Below are positions 1-12,122 of a DNA stretch of 62,000 bases, piece by piece. The position numbers were made by a program, and so were the translations under genes. The DNA is from Phoronis australis. Its lineage: Eukaryota; Phoronida; Phoronidae. The stretch's first letter is position 1; each line of letters opens with the position of its first letter. The stretch lies in NCBI GenBank assembly GCA_002633005.1, contig NMRA01000269.1, positions 15,070-77,069 on the forward strand, written 5' to 3'. The notes beneath the pieces are model-generated. The model was not told the origin of the DNA, did no database searches, and saw only the letters and a list, made by a program, of their open reading frames with translations.

Positions 1-216
1 ATATTTTTGTTTTTATATATCTGTAATAGCATGTCTAAGTATTGGAATACTTATTTTAGATACTACTTAATTGTATATACCTCTATGTATATAAGTTTCA
101 TTTATGAATTGTTTACAACCCAGATATAATGCTTCGCGGTTTCTGGGTTTGTTATTATTTCTTTGTATGTTCTGTGTATCCTTCAATAAATATATATCAC
201 AGTGAAAAAAAAAAGC
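1..216 (+). repeat. possible retroposed 3' end (AATAAA plus A-tract)
   Basis: An AATAAA at 185-190 is followed 14 bases later by a run of ten A at 205-214, after which the composition changes abruptly. A signal followed by an encoded A-tract is how a reverse-transcribed 3' end looks, so this may be the tail of a retrotransposon or retrocopy. A short hairpin (CCCAGA / TCTGGG) lies at about 119-148. No coding sequence is recognisable before it, and it could equally be the 3' UTR of an ordinary gene beyond the window. Confidence 0.3.
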
Positions 217-3200
217 ATCAGGCCGGTTAACCCTTTTAGGAATGGGAGATTTTCAGGAAGTAATGAGGGTTGATCACATGAGGCAGGTGACTCATATTGC
301 CACCTAGTTGTACCAGCGTCGAAATCAGTATGGTCAGGACCACGTTGAAGCAAGACTTCACGAGATTATGTGAAATATTGCCGTGTATTTTAAATGAGAA
401 CGCGTGATTTTGGTTAGTTTTAGCGGGGTCCTAGCTTAGGTCCAAGCATTACCTAACTCTACTCAGAAATTGCTTAGTATTCACAGAGGGTGGCACAGGG
501 AAATGATTTGCCTTTATGTAAAGACCATTTTACAACGTAAACTGTATGTGAATAGATTTGATGTGCTTTAAGCAAAATTTACAAAGCACCTCATCGTTCT
601 CTAAAAGCCCCAGGTATCTGGTCTCTTGTAACCAGGCGCTACATTGCCTTTGAAAGTCTCCTAATTAACCTATCGCCAGTATTTTCAGTGACCAATCAGA
701 ACGCAGCATTCTTGACACTTCTTCCTTTCCAATCCGCCATTTTACCCGACAAACAAGTTGCAGGAAAATCTTATTCTCTGTCGACTTGCGGAGCTTGTGA
801 TTGCTGTGTAACTAGGACAAAATTTGTAGCATCCTAATTTGGCACACCAAAGGTTGAAACATTTATGAACATACCTGCGATTGCTGCCCTGTAAACATGA
901 GCAACACAAAACGTTAAAATGCGCCCACGACTGATTGCAAACCACTGGCGTAGCTAGAAGTTTTCAACTGTTTGGGTCAAATTTGCAAACCGAGTAACCA
1001 ACGGCCTGAAGGGAGTTATTTCATCTCTCCACTGTAATACACAGTAGACCAATTTTGTCGCTAGAAAATCACTCGTATACACAGGCACACGTGCACAGAC
1101 ACACACGTGCACAGACACACACGTGCACAGACNCACACACACACACACACACATACATACATACACACATGCGCGGACACACATGCGCGGACACACACAC
1201 ACGTTATCTAACATAATTGTGTCTTGAAAACATTGCCGTGTGTTACGTGTACATGTATGTGAGGAGTAGGCCAACACTACATTAGGTTCTTTTGATTTTA
1301 TTTTGCTGTTCTATTTATTTACTAGCTGATCGCACTTGATTGACGCGACCCATGGGTACAGGCTAGTGATGATGGAATTTGTTTACAATACAATACTAGA
1401 AAACATTCCAGGAGAATGACCGGTGGGATCAGGCTGGGTACGAAGAAAGCGAGGGAAACTACATTTGATTACATTGCAAAGCAGTGAGAGTCTGCCCTGA
1501 ATGCATTCAGGACATCAGCACTCCTATCAGCTTCTTATGAAGAGAGCTGGCTACGATCCACTTCTGCACAAAGCCAAACGGAGCTCCAGATTTCCCCATG
1601 ACGTGAAAACGTTCTTGACGGAAAGTTTGCAGCTGGACAAATATCTGGCGTCAAGTGTATGCAGTTGTGACTAAAGGGATGGGGTTAACGGAGCATGACC
1701 AGAAAAATGTTTCAAATGAGATAGGCTAAAAGGTTCCCAGATCAGTGGCTTCTCTTCTCGCATGGCTGGTGGTGGAGACGTACACGCAAACGGTGGAAGG
1801 GGAATCACAATCTACTATCTGGGTTAATTCCCAGTTCGTTCTACTGGGAAGTTCTGTCAACACCTTTTTTATTGGTTGATTGACGAGGTTTAAAAATTCA
1901 CAGTTGATTCTTGATATTGTGTGTTCATACTTTTTTATTTGTTCAGTACTTTATATCGTCGCATGAGTACATTGTATTGTGAAAAGAATATGAAAAATAG
2001 ATAAAATATTTGTTCGTTTAATCCTTGCTTCCGTAAAGGTTAATATTAACAGAAGCGCCTTTTTCGGTCAAGCTTAAGAGGCAACAATCAGAAACCGACA
2101 AAATACTGACCAGACAATTATTTTACAGACATCATGACTTACAAATTGAAGAAATGCCAGTTCTGTATATTTGAGAAAGACCAAGGTCATTGGATTTAAT
2201 AATTACATCCTCCAGTAATTTTACATGTTACAAGCTCTCACCATAACATGTCACTATATCACCAACCTCTGTAGCAAGATTATTGTTCTGTAAAGAATGT
2301 CTTACCTTCACATGTTTTGAATGCTGGCATAAGGGTCATTACCCGGATGCTCATGTTCAAATAAATGGAAGAAGGACGTTTTATACAAGGGGATATTTTT
2401 ACTTTCTCGCCAGTTATTAGAGAATTGTTGAACAAAGGCAGCTTTTGGGTGCAAACTAATCCATATCATAAATGGCAAAAGAATGATTTATTCACTCAAG
2501 ATTCGTTTCGTGTGGCCACTGGAGCAGACATTGGAAACAGTTCTTTAGGCTAAAACGTATTGCCGCTGAACCAAAGTCCGCACAAATCACAAATAAGAGA
2601 CGATTTCACAACACACAGCCAAACCTGTTGAAAAGCAGAAGTTATATGTTTTCTGTATAGCTACATGCTACACTCTGATGTAGTGTATTTTAGGGATTGG
2701 GCTGAGTAACTCTGTATTATACACGGAAACCTCGCTGTATGTTCGTAATCGCGTTTTGTGTTTTGTTGAGGGACCAAAGTTGTCCCCCCCCCCCCCCAGA
2801 ACCTCTACAGTCATCACCACTTTCACTCTTCTCCATACCCTTCGTGCTAGTGCGTCATCACTACCAATTTGAAGGGAATGTTGTCACCAGACTACACAGA
2901 AAAATCGCTACAGAAGCACAACGGTTCTCCCCTCCCCCTGATCCCCCTTCGTGGACTTCCGATGGTCCCAAAGCCCTTCAAACTAAAAAAAGCCTTCATG
3001 TCCACTTAACGTATGCAAATCGTGATGTTTGTAGTGTATCTTTTTATAAAACCGCTGTGCTAAACAGCGCAAGGTATGCTCAATAAAAGTACAATGACTA
3101 AGCGGGCGAAAGACCAAATTTTTGACTTCACTAAACTAGCCCAATACTACCAAATTACAATAATTTCATATTCAGTCATGCTTATCCTTTGCTCGCTTTT

Positions 3201-4187
3201 TAGTTCAAGATGGTCAAAATCAAAATATCGCAAAAATTCTTTAGAAAACCTAGTACTTAAATATTAAAATGCTTGTCATGCATATTGAACGTGTTTCTGG
3301 ATCTTAAGATCAGATGCATTCACAGAAAAAATTATTGTTATTCTCAACTTTTAGATGTCTCAATAGTCTTGCAAAGTTGGCAGCCTTTTACTGAAAGAAA
3401 TGTCAAAAAGCCTTTGTTGAAAGATCAGCATAAAAACAAAAACGAAGCTTGTATCAGAAAAAGCGACTTCGTGGATCTCATAAAGTTTCAGGAAAATCTG
3501 TTATGATCAGTGTAGCACCCCGTAGGTATTCTCAGAAATTGCTAATTTAAGTTCAACCTGTAAAGTTACTGTATGCTAAGAAATATAAGCCATCGAACTT
3601 TTTAGGAATAACACAATATTTACCTATCTGCAAAAACCACGATATTTTAAGCGAGATGATGCATGTGTCTCTGCTGTGCGTGCACGTGTTTGTATACATG
3701 ATGCTTTGCCGTGCTGAAAAGCATACAGTTTCCTTGATGTCCATGTTATCATTTTGAAAAAGAAATTATTTAAGAAACATGTTATTCCTTAAAGTTACTT
3801 CTAGACACAAAGATTGGTGTACTTTACAAAAATGAGGAGAGAAGGAACCACACGTCCTGGGCGGTTGCTTAATCGGTTTCCAAATTTGGTGCCACCTGTT
3901 GGAAGCTTCTCACTACGACAGTGATTAACAATATACCGATCAAAATGTTGACAAAATATATTTTAGCATTTCACAAGTTTTGTGTTACGCAAAAAACGTC
4001 TTGTAGTACATGGTGATGCACAAACTTGCTCGCACTTTTTGCCAGGAACTTCTGTTCAACGTAGCCCATTGAAACACAAGTTCCCGGTACCAAGAATGCT
4101 AATGGTGGCGCCGAACTACAATAAGTTATAATATAATAATATTTGTTTCTGGTTTAAACCAAGAAAGCATAGTTCAAGGTAAATGTA
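217..4187. other. intergenic stretch without a recognisable gene
   Basis: Reading both strands, only short open frames without domain signatures or credible splice flanks are seen. The stretch contains a CA-rich microsatellite at 1077-1203 and a run of 14 C at 2784-2797. It lies downstream of the 3' end of the CTHRC1-like gene. Confidence 0.6.
1077..1203. repeat. CA-rich micro/minisatellite with an unresolved base
   Basis: Alternating purine-pyrimidine sequence. Three successive copies of a 16-base unit, ACACACGTGCACAGAC, run into (CA)n, then ACAT repeats, then two copies of ACACATGCGCGGAC. The base at 1133 is N, inside the array. Such a tract could adopt Z-DNA, and its length is probably polymorphic. 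Confidence 0.9.
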
Positions 4188-4193
4188 TTTTAT
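4188..4193 (-). promoter_or_regulatory. poly(A) signal of the CTHRC1-like gene
   Basis: AATAAA on the minus strand, about 58 bases after the stop codon at 4251-4253. Its spacing and orientation fit the 3' end of the minus-strand CTHRC1-like gene. Confidence 0.65.
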
Positions 4194-4250
4194 TGAAACG
4201 ATAACTCATGTTCACATGGTAAAGTTGAAAAGCAACATTGTTTCTTGGTT

Positions 4251-7200
4251 CTACGACAGCTCCTCAATGAGAACCGAACATCCGCTGTTATAACAAGTTT
4301 CAGCATTGCCTGGTATAAGAGCGAAGCACCGCCCAACGTGCAGCTGGATATTGAAGTATCCAAACCCATTGAACTCGCACATACCAGAAACTGTAAAAAT
4401 AGATTGCAATGTCATTTTATAGCACATATTTATAGCACGATTCTGCCATAAGTAAAGACTGGGATCGTATTGGATTTCATATTGGTAGTGCTGACGATGT
4501 AGGTGGTGATGGAGGCGCTGGTGGCGATGAGGGTGATGGTTATGGTAGTGGTCTCGGTGGTGGAGGTGAATATGAGGTGGGGCTGCTGATATTGGTCATG
4601 GTGGCGGAGATTGGGGTGGTGATGGTGGGGCTGGGGCAATTTTGATTGGTTAGTGGTGGTGCGGCTACAGTGGTAGTGGTGGGGGAGGTGGTGGTGGTGG
4701 TGTGATGGAGGTCAAATTCAGCAAAAAGTTACGCTAATACTTGGATCAATTCTAAGCTAATAGTAAGAACACCTAGAGAAAAAGAAGTTTTGAACAAAAC
4801 TACTTACATGCATTACCACGTTGGACAGTTGCCGTCCCAGGATTCTGGTACACTATGGTGTCAATTGGACCGCGATTTGTGCACTCTTGGCCGTTGAAGG
4901 TGAAGTACCAACGATTACAACGAACGCCCGCTCCTGTCTGATTATGCATACCAAGAACGCCACTCCACGTGACCCGCAGCCAGGAATGACTGTTCATCTT
5001 GTTGAAGGACATGCTCTAAAATAATTTTAATACAATTTTTGATTTAAATAAGGAGGTTGCAGAAAAGAAAACACGTGGAAATTCGCAAAAGAAAGTTCGC
5101 ATTTCTTACACGACTTGTTTTTTAAAAAAGACTTGTTTGTCTTGCGATCACTTTGTATGCGTCCTACTTTTCATGCATATTAACGTTATCAACTTTATGC
5201 ATCGTCGCCAAGGCACACTTTCCTAATAGGTTGATGAGCAATCTTACTCAAGTATTGCAATGAAATACAACGACTGGAGTGAATTACAGCATTTCTGTTC
5301 GCTTTGCCATCTGCTGGCAAGAAGCTGTGTCTGTACAGCGGGAATGCTAGATAATTTCGTAAAAAGCTAACCCCACAGACCCAATAGAAGAAAGCCATTG
5401 ACGTACATGGGTGCAATGTTTGCCTCAGATTTCCAGGCTCCCCTTTTAGAAAACAATGCTGCTCTTTCTCGAAAACTTGTAGTGTGACGATGCCATCATG
5501 GAATGACGGCACAGCTACAGCGCCACCGCGCGACAATAAAAAAATTAAAACGCTAGCAAAAGTTGATAATCATCGACATGGAAAAGAACAATTTTTGTTT
5601 TAAAGTCAATATTAAACCGCCTTCTGTCAGAGAAAGAATACTTGGCACTCTAAAACTGGCCTCAAGGGATAGTGCCGATATGTCAATCAAATAACTTCCA
5701 TCAGCCAATCAAGGCGCAGGAAATGCAAATACTACTTTTGTTCTCTACTTTGGTCCTAACATCTAATCTTGTTAACTCATTGATCCCACAAACTTTCGGT
5801 GTTAGTGAAAGTAAGAAAATGGACTTACAATGAGCTTGAACTACTTGCAGTGCATATCGACGATTCATGGAGGGCGAACAAGGGAAGGGGGTTGCGGTAT
5901 ATAATAGTATTTGGTAGACATCAACGTATGAGCTGAATTAACACTCATACCACACTAATACGACAAACTTAACGGTAATGGTAGGGTATAACGTGCCCGA
6001 ATTTTGAGAACCAGTTTTCTCCACTGAATAACGGGCGTCACACTGGTTCTAAAAATACGGGCACGTTATATCCGACCACGATTACAGTCACTCAACAACT
6101 TAACTATTCATTCTACGAAGACAAAAACTAGCATTTTTGAGAGTAATTTACGATAAAACGATAAGAGTTCAAAAAATTCCCACGGGTCAATAGTTAGTTC
6201 CATATCAAACTTAAACTCAGCATATGTGCTGATGGTGTGGAAGAGAAGCCTAAAACATTTTCGCACTTGATAACCTTTACATTTTAGAGTTACTGACGTA
6301 CCGTAGATCCATATAAGCGTACTTTTGGAAAACGGGTAAAATAACAGGAATGGGTCAATTTTGCAAATTCCGGAAAGAAAATGAAAACTTAAATTTGAAG
6401 ATTTGGGTTCCTTAAAAGTCAGTTTACAATATTTTCAGAAACCCTAAAGCAACTCGGGTAGGTAATTCCAGAAGTACTTGTTGTTGGTCCCAAAAGTGGT
6501 CCGGTATCGGAAAGTATAAAGGACATGTTGCCGGTATGTGGAGAGCAACTGTAATAGTCTTATGTGTGCGGATAAAAAGAAACGAAACATACGCTGGTTT
6601 CTCTTTGACACGTTCTGCGTTTACTCGTAAAACTACAGTTTTTTGTGAATATTTTAAAGTTGCAAATTCCTGTTGCATTTGGTAAAAGACGAATAACATT
6701 ATCAATCGATATTTCATTTTGCAAACTGAAAAATGTGCACGATCAAGACAGCATTTGTAAAAATGTTTTGTCTTAGAGTAAAACCCCGAAATTGAGCGCA
6801 TACGCCTAATTGTGGAGCTGCGCCCAATTGCAGGGCGCACGGCGCATGAGCCTATACTCGGGACATTTGAGTAGAAAAATGTTGCGAAACTTAAAAGTCT
6901 GCATAAAACTTTAGCTACGCTATTCCTGTAATACTAACATATATTCTACGGCTGTACTTCACTTTTCGCCTCGCAAGAAATGATGTGTGGGAGCAAGGTT
7001 AGTCCGTGTACGAGTGACGAAATATGTCCGCACCAGGCAACACGTTTGGACGGAAGCAGGAAATGTGCGCCCATAAGAAGACGTTAGCGTTCCAGAGAGA
7101 GCTCTACACGGGCAGGGAAATCTGGGTTACATGAAGTAACGCCCTGTCCGCTTTCTCAGATGGTTAGTGCAGCGGATACCCTGGTGATAATTGTACCATG

Positions 7201-10200
7201 TCAAACATTTGCATGATTTTGAAAGCCATGGAAGTTTGGCGGTGTCTTTCCTTTTGTTCATTGATAGGATCACTAAAGCAAAACACCCAATCAGACAAGT
7301 TCAGACAGTTGCTCATTGTCGTTTTAAGTTTCCTAAAAAGCGTCCAAGGCCCATTTTTGCCTGTAGCTATCGGTCATATTTCAGAATATCCCCAGAATCC
7401 GTCAAGAGCACAGATAAGGAAATTGTCGGTAGGAAAGCAACTGACAGTTAACATGTAATTCGTGAGGCGGTATGGTTCAGAAAAAACTGCACGATTGGAC
7501 GTTTTACTGTAAAATCCAGCATTTAACTTCGTAAGAGATGAATGAATGGCAAAAACAAAAACAAAAATAAGACGGGCCTTAAAACTGAGGCGACGGCCTT
7601 ATATTCGAATTTAAGGCCATTACTTCACCTACGTGCTTATTGGCTTAACGGCAGAATATTAAGGTAACTTCGGCGTATTTCCGTACCTTTTGCGGTTATA
7701 CAAAATGCATCACTGGATTGAAACAGTTTAATAGAACAAATTTTATTTACAGTAAGCCCTATTCATGCACCAGTACAAAGACACATTTATAGAGAGATTC
7801 TACCAAAACAGGCCCCAAACGCGTGCTAAAGTGAATATTTTTCCACTAGAAGCAGTAACTTCGAATTTCTCAGAATTTTATATTTTAAGCACATGCTGAT
7901 GTTGAAGGTTTTTAAATGTTAAATGTTCTCAGCTGTGTGCCACTTGTTTTGATGACGACCGTTGAATTTAGTGCAACGAAACACGAGAAGGCGTGAAATG
8001 ATGTTTGCAGATGGCAAGCGGTTGAGCTGACAAGAAACTCTAGTTGAGAGAAAAATCTTGCAGCTACTATGAATTCGAGCACTTAAGGTGCTGGAAAAAT
8101 ATGCCGTCAACATCTAAGCAAACCTGATGTGCCTTTCCAAACTGAAAAAAAGCGCGCTGCTCTTTGAAATACATCCGTTGGTCGTGAAATCGACACACCG
8201 CCGAAAAAAAAACTGGTAAGTAGCGATGAACAACCCTTTGGGTAGCGCGTGCTACAGCGTTTGATCGCAACAGAATTGTTCGGGTTCCTAACTAAATAAA
8301 CAATAGCAAACATTTGGGGAGGACCAGTCTGCATATAAACGCGTAACAAGTTACGGATTACTAAACCCAAAATGGTGCATGTTTATGTATGTAAATATAA
8401 ATGCGTGAAATGGTTTCATTTTGAGATTACTAATACGTAACGCGCGTACTTTTCAGCCGTATGCGATAAGGCGTGGCGACCATAACCGAAAACGACTGCA
8501 GACAAGGTCAAAGCGACACTGCCGCTATTATCTCCCAGCAATTGCATGAGTTGGTTGTCTGAAAATGTCACTGGGAGACAGCCAGTCTCCGGAACACACT
8601 GCTAGTAAGCTTTCTTGTTGCTTCTGAAGTTTGTCTTTCGCATATACTTGAAAATCCGACAGTATGTAGCAATGCAAGTCAGTTCAACGATGGAAATCCA
8701 CTCTTACCACAGGCGCGCAAATTTACCACGAAGGTGAAAAATTCGGCAACAACTCGGCTTAACGGTCTACGCATTTACAGGCTTGAATCTAGTGATGGTT
8801 CGCGTACAGCTGCGAACCATAACCGCTGCAACATCGGATATATATCAGTTTTAAACCAAATAGTGTTACTTTCATCTTGAAATTAAGAGAGGGTCCCTTT
8901 TTGGTTGAACAAGCAATTTCTGTTCCCCTGACGTTATTGTAAAATTCAAGTCGTTGTAACAATTTGGGCCTCTACTAAATGGTACAGGCCCAAATTGACA
9001 TACGCAAAAGTGGTCGTGACAATTTGGAGAAACTGTGACGCCTTGGGCGTTGAGCGTTGACCGAAATTGTCACAATTTTGAAGTTGTGACAATTTGTGCC
9101 TGCACAGGATTCCTATTCACTTCTTCTTGAGAAAATAATACAAACTGTCTAGGAATAAACATAATGTCAGTATTCATCGAATGATTTTGGCTCATGTAGA
9201 ACAGCATATTTGCTACAATGCCAAAGAACTATAATCCAAAAATTAAACAGATACCTACCGCAATGACACCATTGTCCACACCAGACGACCAAGCCCGATA
9301 CCAGTAGTAGTAGCGTCTGTTACTGTAACCACGAAATACAAGTGTATGGATGATTGTAGAAAACGCTGATCCAGAAAGGATGCAGACACTATCTCAAATG
9401 TGCATTGTGCATTTGAAGATAACCCCCCTTTAGTTGGGAATTTGTTGGCAATACTGTATTACAAACTCCTCTCGTCTCCAACGAATTATGACTCTACAGT
9501 AGGGATCTCGTTTTTCGAAAATTTGACAAGTTACATCAGGCAAAATTATATATTTGCAGTTTCAATTGGACTTTTTCCTTGTGAAGATTTCAAGACGGCT
9601 GTTTTGTAAGCAGAACTACAACGGGTGGTGAATCAGTGGCGTAACGTAAGTCTCGATTTCAAGAGATAGCATTTATGAAGATTCGCTCATGTTTGGACGT
9701 TGAAAATAAAAACTTACCTGAACCTGTGGATCTTTGTATTAAGTTCCTGGAGTAGATAAACAATATTGACTATCACGGATGGAATAACTTTATTAGAGGT
9801 CAGAAGACGGGTTTGAAAATGTTTTCGTCCAATCTTAACTGTTATTTTTTATTCCAAGGCGAGTCTGCGGCATCACAAACGCGGCCATTTTAGCGGATCA
9901 TTTTGTTTGAAATAAACCTAAGATCTTTGCGAAGTGTCCGCTAAACTTCATTTTGTCCAACCTTTAAGATCTATAAAAAAGCTTCTTGTTGTCAGATCAT
10001 AGATCATGGTTGTTAGATCGAAGCAGAAAACAACTGTTACACTTGAACATGCGCTCAGTTTTAGAATGAACCAAAAATTGTATTTCTTAATACGGCACTT
10101 TACCGTGTATAATGTGTCATAACTTGTTCTGAATTAAGAAGTTGAAATTATTATCTAATCTATCAACTGTCGACAGTCTAGCAAGAAACAAGAATTAGTC

Positions 10201-11399
10201 ATCAGGATATGTTATCTTATGTAAATTTATGACATCTTAAATGATGAAGATAACTTCGTGGGGGAAAGCGTCCAATCTCAAATCAAAGAGGTACTTTCAC
10301 CTTTTTCCCGCAATTTCCAGTATCGCAAAATGTACACCAAAGACATTGCCGTAGAAGGGAATGGTGTTCAACATTTATACTTCCACAAAGTTACCGAAAA
10401 TCAACAAACACAGATGCTTACAGGGATGCAATCTACGAAAAATTTAATTCCTTTTAAAAAACGCGGGCCTTCAGAGGAATGCCGCCTTTTGTCTCTAGGA
10501 AGACTTCTTTCCATCGTTCTCGTATCTAATTTAAGTATTTATATCTTTCTATCAAAAATTGGGAAATAAGACTCATGTATTTCAGTCGAACCAACCTGCA
10601 ACGATAATCGTAACGTGTAACTTAAGTGTTTTTGAAAACTTATGCTCCCTCGATGTTCAAACTTGTACATTCTATGTAGAAAATGAGCATGGATTGTCTT
10701 ATTTTTAAATACTGTAAACTTACGTTCACTCGTTGTTCCAGCTTGTAGATTCGCTCTGAAAAATTGACGGACAGCCTTTCAGTTTTACGTTGAATGTCGT
10801 CGTTTTTGTGCTTGTGTGCGAGCGTGTCAGTGTCGATTTTGCGATGCATCGTCATAAGCATCTACGACATCACGTTATTTTGTGGTCCAGCATGGTTTTC
10901 TCATAAGCAGGAATTTATGTTACAGTCCCTATAGTTGTACTACGTAAATTATATAACCGTTGTTGTAGTTCAACGTGGATGATCTTACCCTTCTGTTTTA
11001 AGCTCGAATTTAAACTTCATTATGCAAAACACGTACTCTGAAAGTTACACTATACATGTACAGGAAAGCTAAATATCATATCCAGGAAAAGTTTGATGAA
11101 TAAATACAAAACAAAACACTTGTCTTCTTATTCCAATCTTCACACGACAGTGCATTGCTATCAACCTTAGTTTTCTTTTGTTCCATGCTGTAGGCCTAAT
11201 AAGGCTCAACTGGTGATTTTTCCATGTAATTTCTTAATTAATAGCTACAGTAACGAATACTTGCTTGTATTCAATATGACATAGATATCTACTACTGACC
11301 TCCTACTCCACAGCAGCAACCATCGGCGTTGGCGAACTTTGAATCCACCAACAGCAGTGCGAGAACGATCGCACTCAGAAGTTCAAACCAACGACCCAT
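4251..11399 (-). CDS. CTHRC1-like secreted protein, six exons
   Basis: Spliced minus-strand gene encoding about 223 residues. Exons: 11399-11307, 10861-10724, 9746-9718, 9322-9259, 5015-4808, 4390-4251 (stop 4253-4251). Phases 0,0,2,0,1 agree throughout and all junctions are GT-AG. Exon 1 encodes a signal peptide (hydrophobic AIVLALLLV, cleavage likely after ANA at residue 25) and a Cys triplet. Exon 2 and the 29-base exon 3 form a coiled coil (ERIYKLEQRVN joined to ELNTKIHRF). Exons 4-6 are the conserved C-terminal domain of collagen triple helix repeat-containing protein 1: a WSSGVDNG segment, FNKM, RWYFTFNGQEC, then a Cys-rich end terminating in IEEL. Human CTHRC1 is a secreted ~243-residue modulator of Wnt and TGF-beta signalling and collagen deposition. 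No Gly-X-Y repeats are seen, so trimerisation is probably by the coiled coil. Least certain is the exon 1 donor: GTAGGA keeps frame, while a stronger GTCAGT (exon end 11300) would need an extra exon. Confidence 0.87.
4391..4807 (-). repeat. GGT/GGTGAT-rich low-complexity tract in intron 5
   Basis: Intron 5 of the CTHRC1-like gene. From about 4480 to 4705 the plus strand is dominated by GGT, GAT and GGTGGTGGT triplets with several G runs. On the transcribed strand this is CCA/ACC-rich. The open frames here (a His/Thr/Pro-rich peptide on minus) are composition artefacts. The G-rich strand could form G-quadruplexes. Confidence 0.8.
5977..6084. repeat. short foldback (MITE-like) element
   Basis: Imperfect inverted repeat of about 107 bases. 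The left arm reads GGTATAACGTGCCCGAATTT then GAGAACCAGT; the right arm read backwards gives GGATATAACGTGCCCGTATT then AGAACCAGTG. A ~25-base loop separates the arms. The form is that of a small palindromic MITE in intron 4 of the CTHRC1-like gene. No other copy was noticed in the window. Confidence 0.7.
8953..9108. repeat. cluster of direct and inverted ACAATTTGGGCCTG repeats
   Basis: A core of roughly GTTGTGACAATTTGGGCCT recurs at 8953, 9012 and 9083 in one orientation and, inverted, around 8982 and 9062. Direct and inverted copies alternate, so the 156-base block can fold into several hairpins. Probably a small palindromic mobile element or the remnant of a dimer. Confidence 0.65.
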
Positions 11400-11449
11400 C
11401 TTAGCAAAGGATGATGGAATAATTCGAATAGTAAATGTCACGGTTTCAT

Positions 11450-11458
11450 TTATATATA
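11450..11458 (-). promoter_or_regulatory. TATA box of the CTHRC1-like gene
   Basis: On the minus strand TATATATAA sits about 50-60 bases upstream of the signal-peptide ATG at 11399. A start site 25-30 bases downstream would leave a 5' UTR of about 25-30 bases without an upstream ATG. Position and orientation support exon 1 as a real first exon. Confidence 0.55.
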
Positions 11459-11598
11459 CGCTTTATGTGCCTAATAACCAAACTTCATGTTGTTGCTAAG
11501 GTGAAATGCGTTGCTCCAATGAAACCTTCTTCACCTCTTTGCCGATGTCGATGATTGGTCAGCGGTAATTTACGAATTACACCTCCTTGCTGGAACGG

Positions 11599-11686
11599 TC
11601 ACCGGTCACCTCCTTAGTTACCGCCCACCTCCGTAGTCACCGCCCACCTCCTTAGTCACCGCTCACATCCTTACTCACCGCCCATA
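11599..11686. repeat. 19-bp minisatellite
   Basis: About four and a half diverged copies of a 19-base unit close to CTCCTTAGTCACCGCCCAC, just upstream of the CTHRC1-like promoter. Units differ by one to three substitutions. Confidence 0.85.
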
Positions 11687-11779
11687 TATCGCCTGTTCTA
11701 GACACATTCATGAACACGAACCTGTCATGCTTGAACAGGTCTTACTTTTTAGTAATACCGTGTCGGATACTGTTTTGTT

Positions 11780-12122
11780 TTTGCTGCTAAAGCTGCTAGT
11801 ATTGTATACTACCGCACTGGTACTGCTACTGTTTAGTGTTAAAACTGTTATGACTGTTACTGTTACTGTTATTATTGATGCTGTTGCTACTACTACTGCT
11901 GTTACAAATGCTAGTCATAACACTGCTGCAATTGCTGCTGCTAACATTGCTACCGGTAATAATACTATTATTGCTACTGTTTATGTTAAACCTGGTGTCA
12001 CTGCTACTGCTGTTGCTATTGCTGCTGCTGTTTCAACGACCACTACTACTACGACCCCCACCTTCATTATTACTGCTTCTACTACTAATCTTCTTCCTCA
12101 TATTGTTGTTGCTGCTGTACTT
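11780..12122. repeat. long (CTG/ACT/GTT)n-type trinucleotide tract
   Basis: Over 300 bases built from the triplets GCT, ACT, GTT and ATT in varying order. It keeps several frames open at once (poly-Leu in one, Thr/Ala/Val-rich in another). Overlapping frames of biased composition and no domain argue against coding. It resembles a degenerate CTR/YTR trinucleotide satellite. Confidence 0.8.

Larger units (their letters stand above)
5016..9258 (-). other. intron 4 of the CTHRC1-like gene (4.2 kb)
   Basis: Runs from the GTAGGT donor after 9259 to a TTTTAG acceptor before 5015. It contains a foldback at 5977-6084 and a cluster of TTGTGACAATTTG repeats at 8953-9108. Several open frames of 60-140 codons lie inside, but none shows a family signature. 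Confidence 0.75.

Noticed and set aside
1077-1203. CRISPR-like array of short repeats
   Set aside because: Units are contiguous without unique spacers and are simple CA-rich satellite in a eukaryotic genome.
7150-7200. tRNA-like A-box sequence (CAGATGGTTAGTGCAGCGG)
   Set aside because: No B box and no acceptor stem within the expected distance; a chance match or a very old SINE relic.
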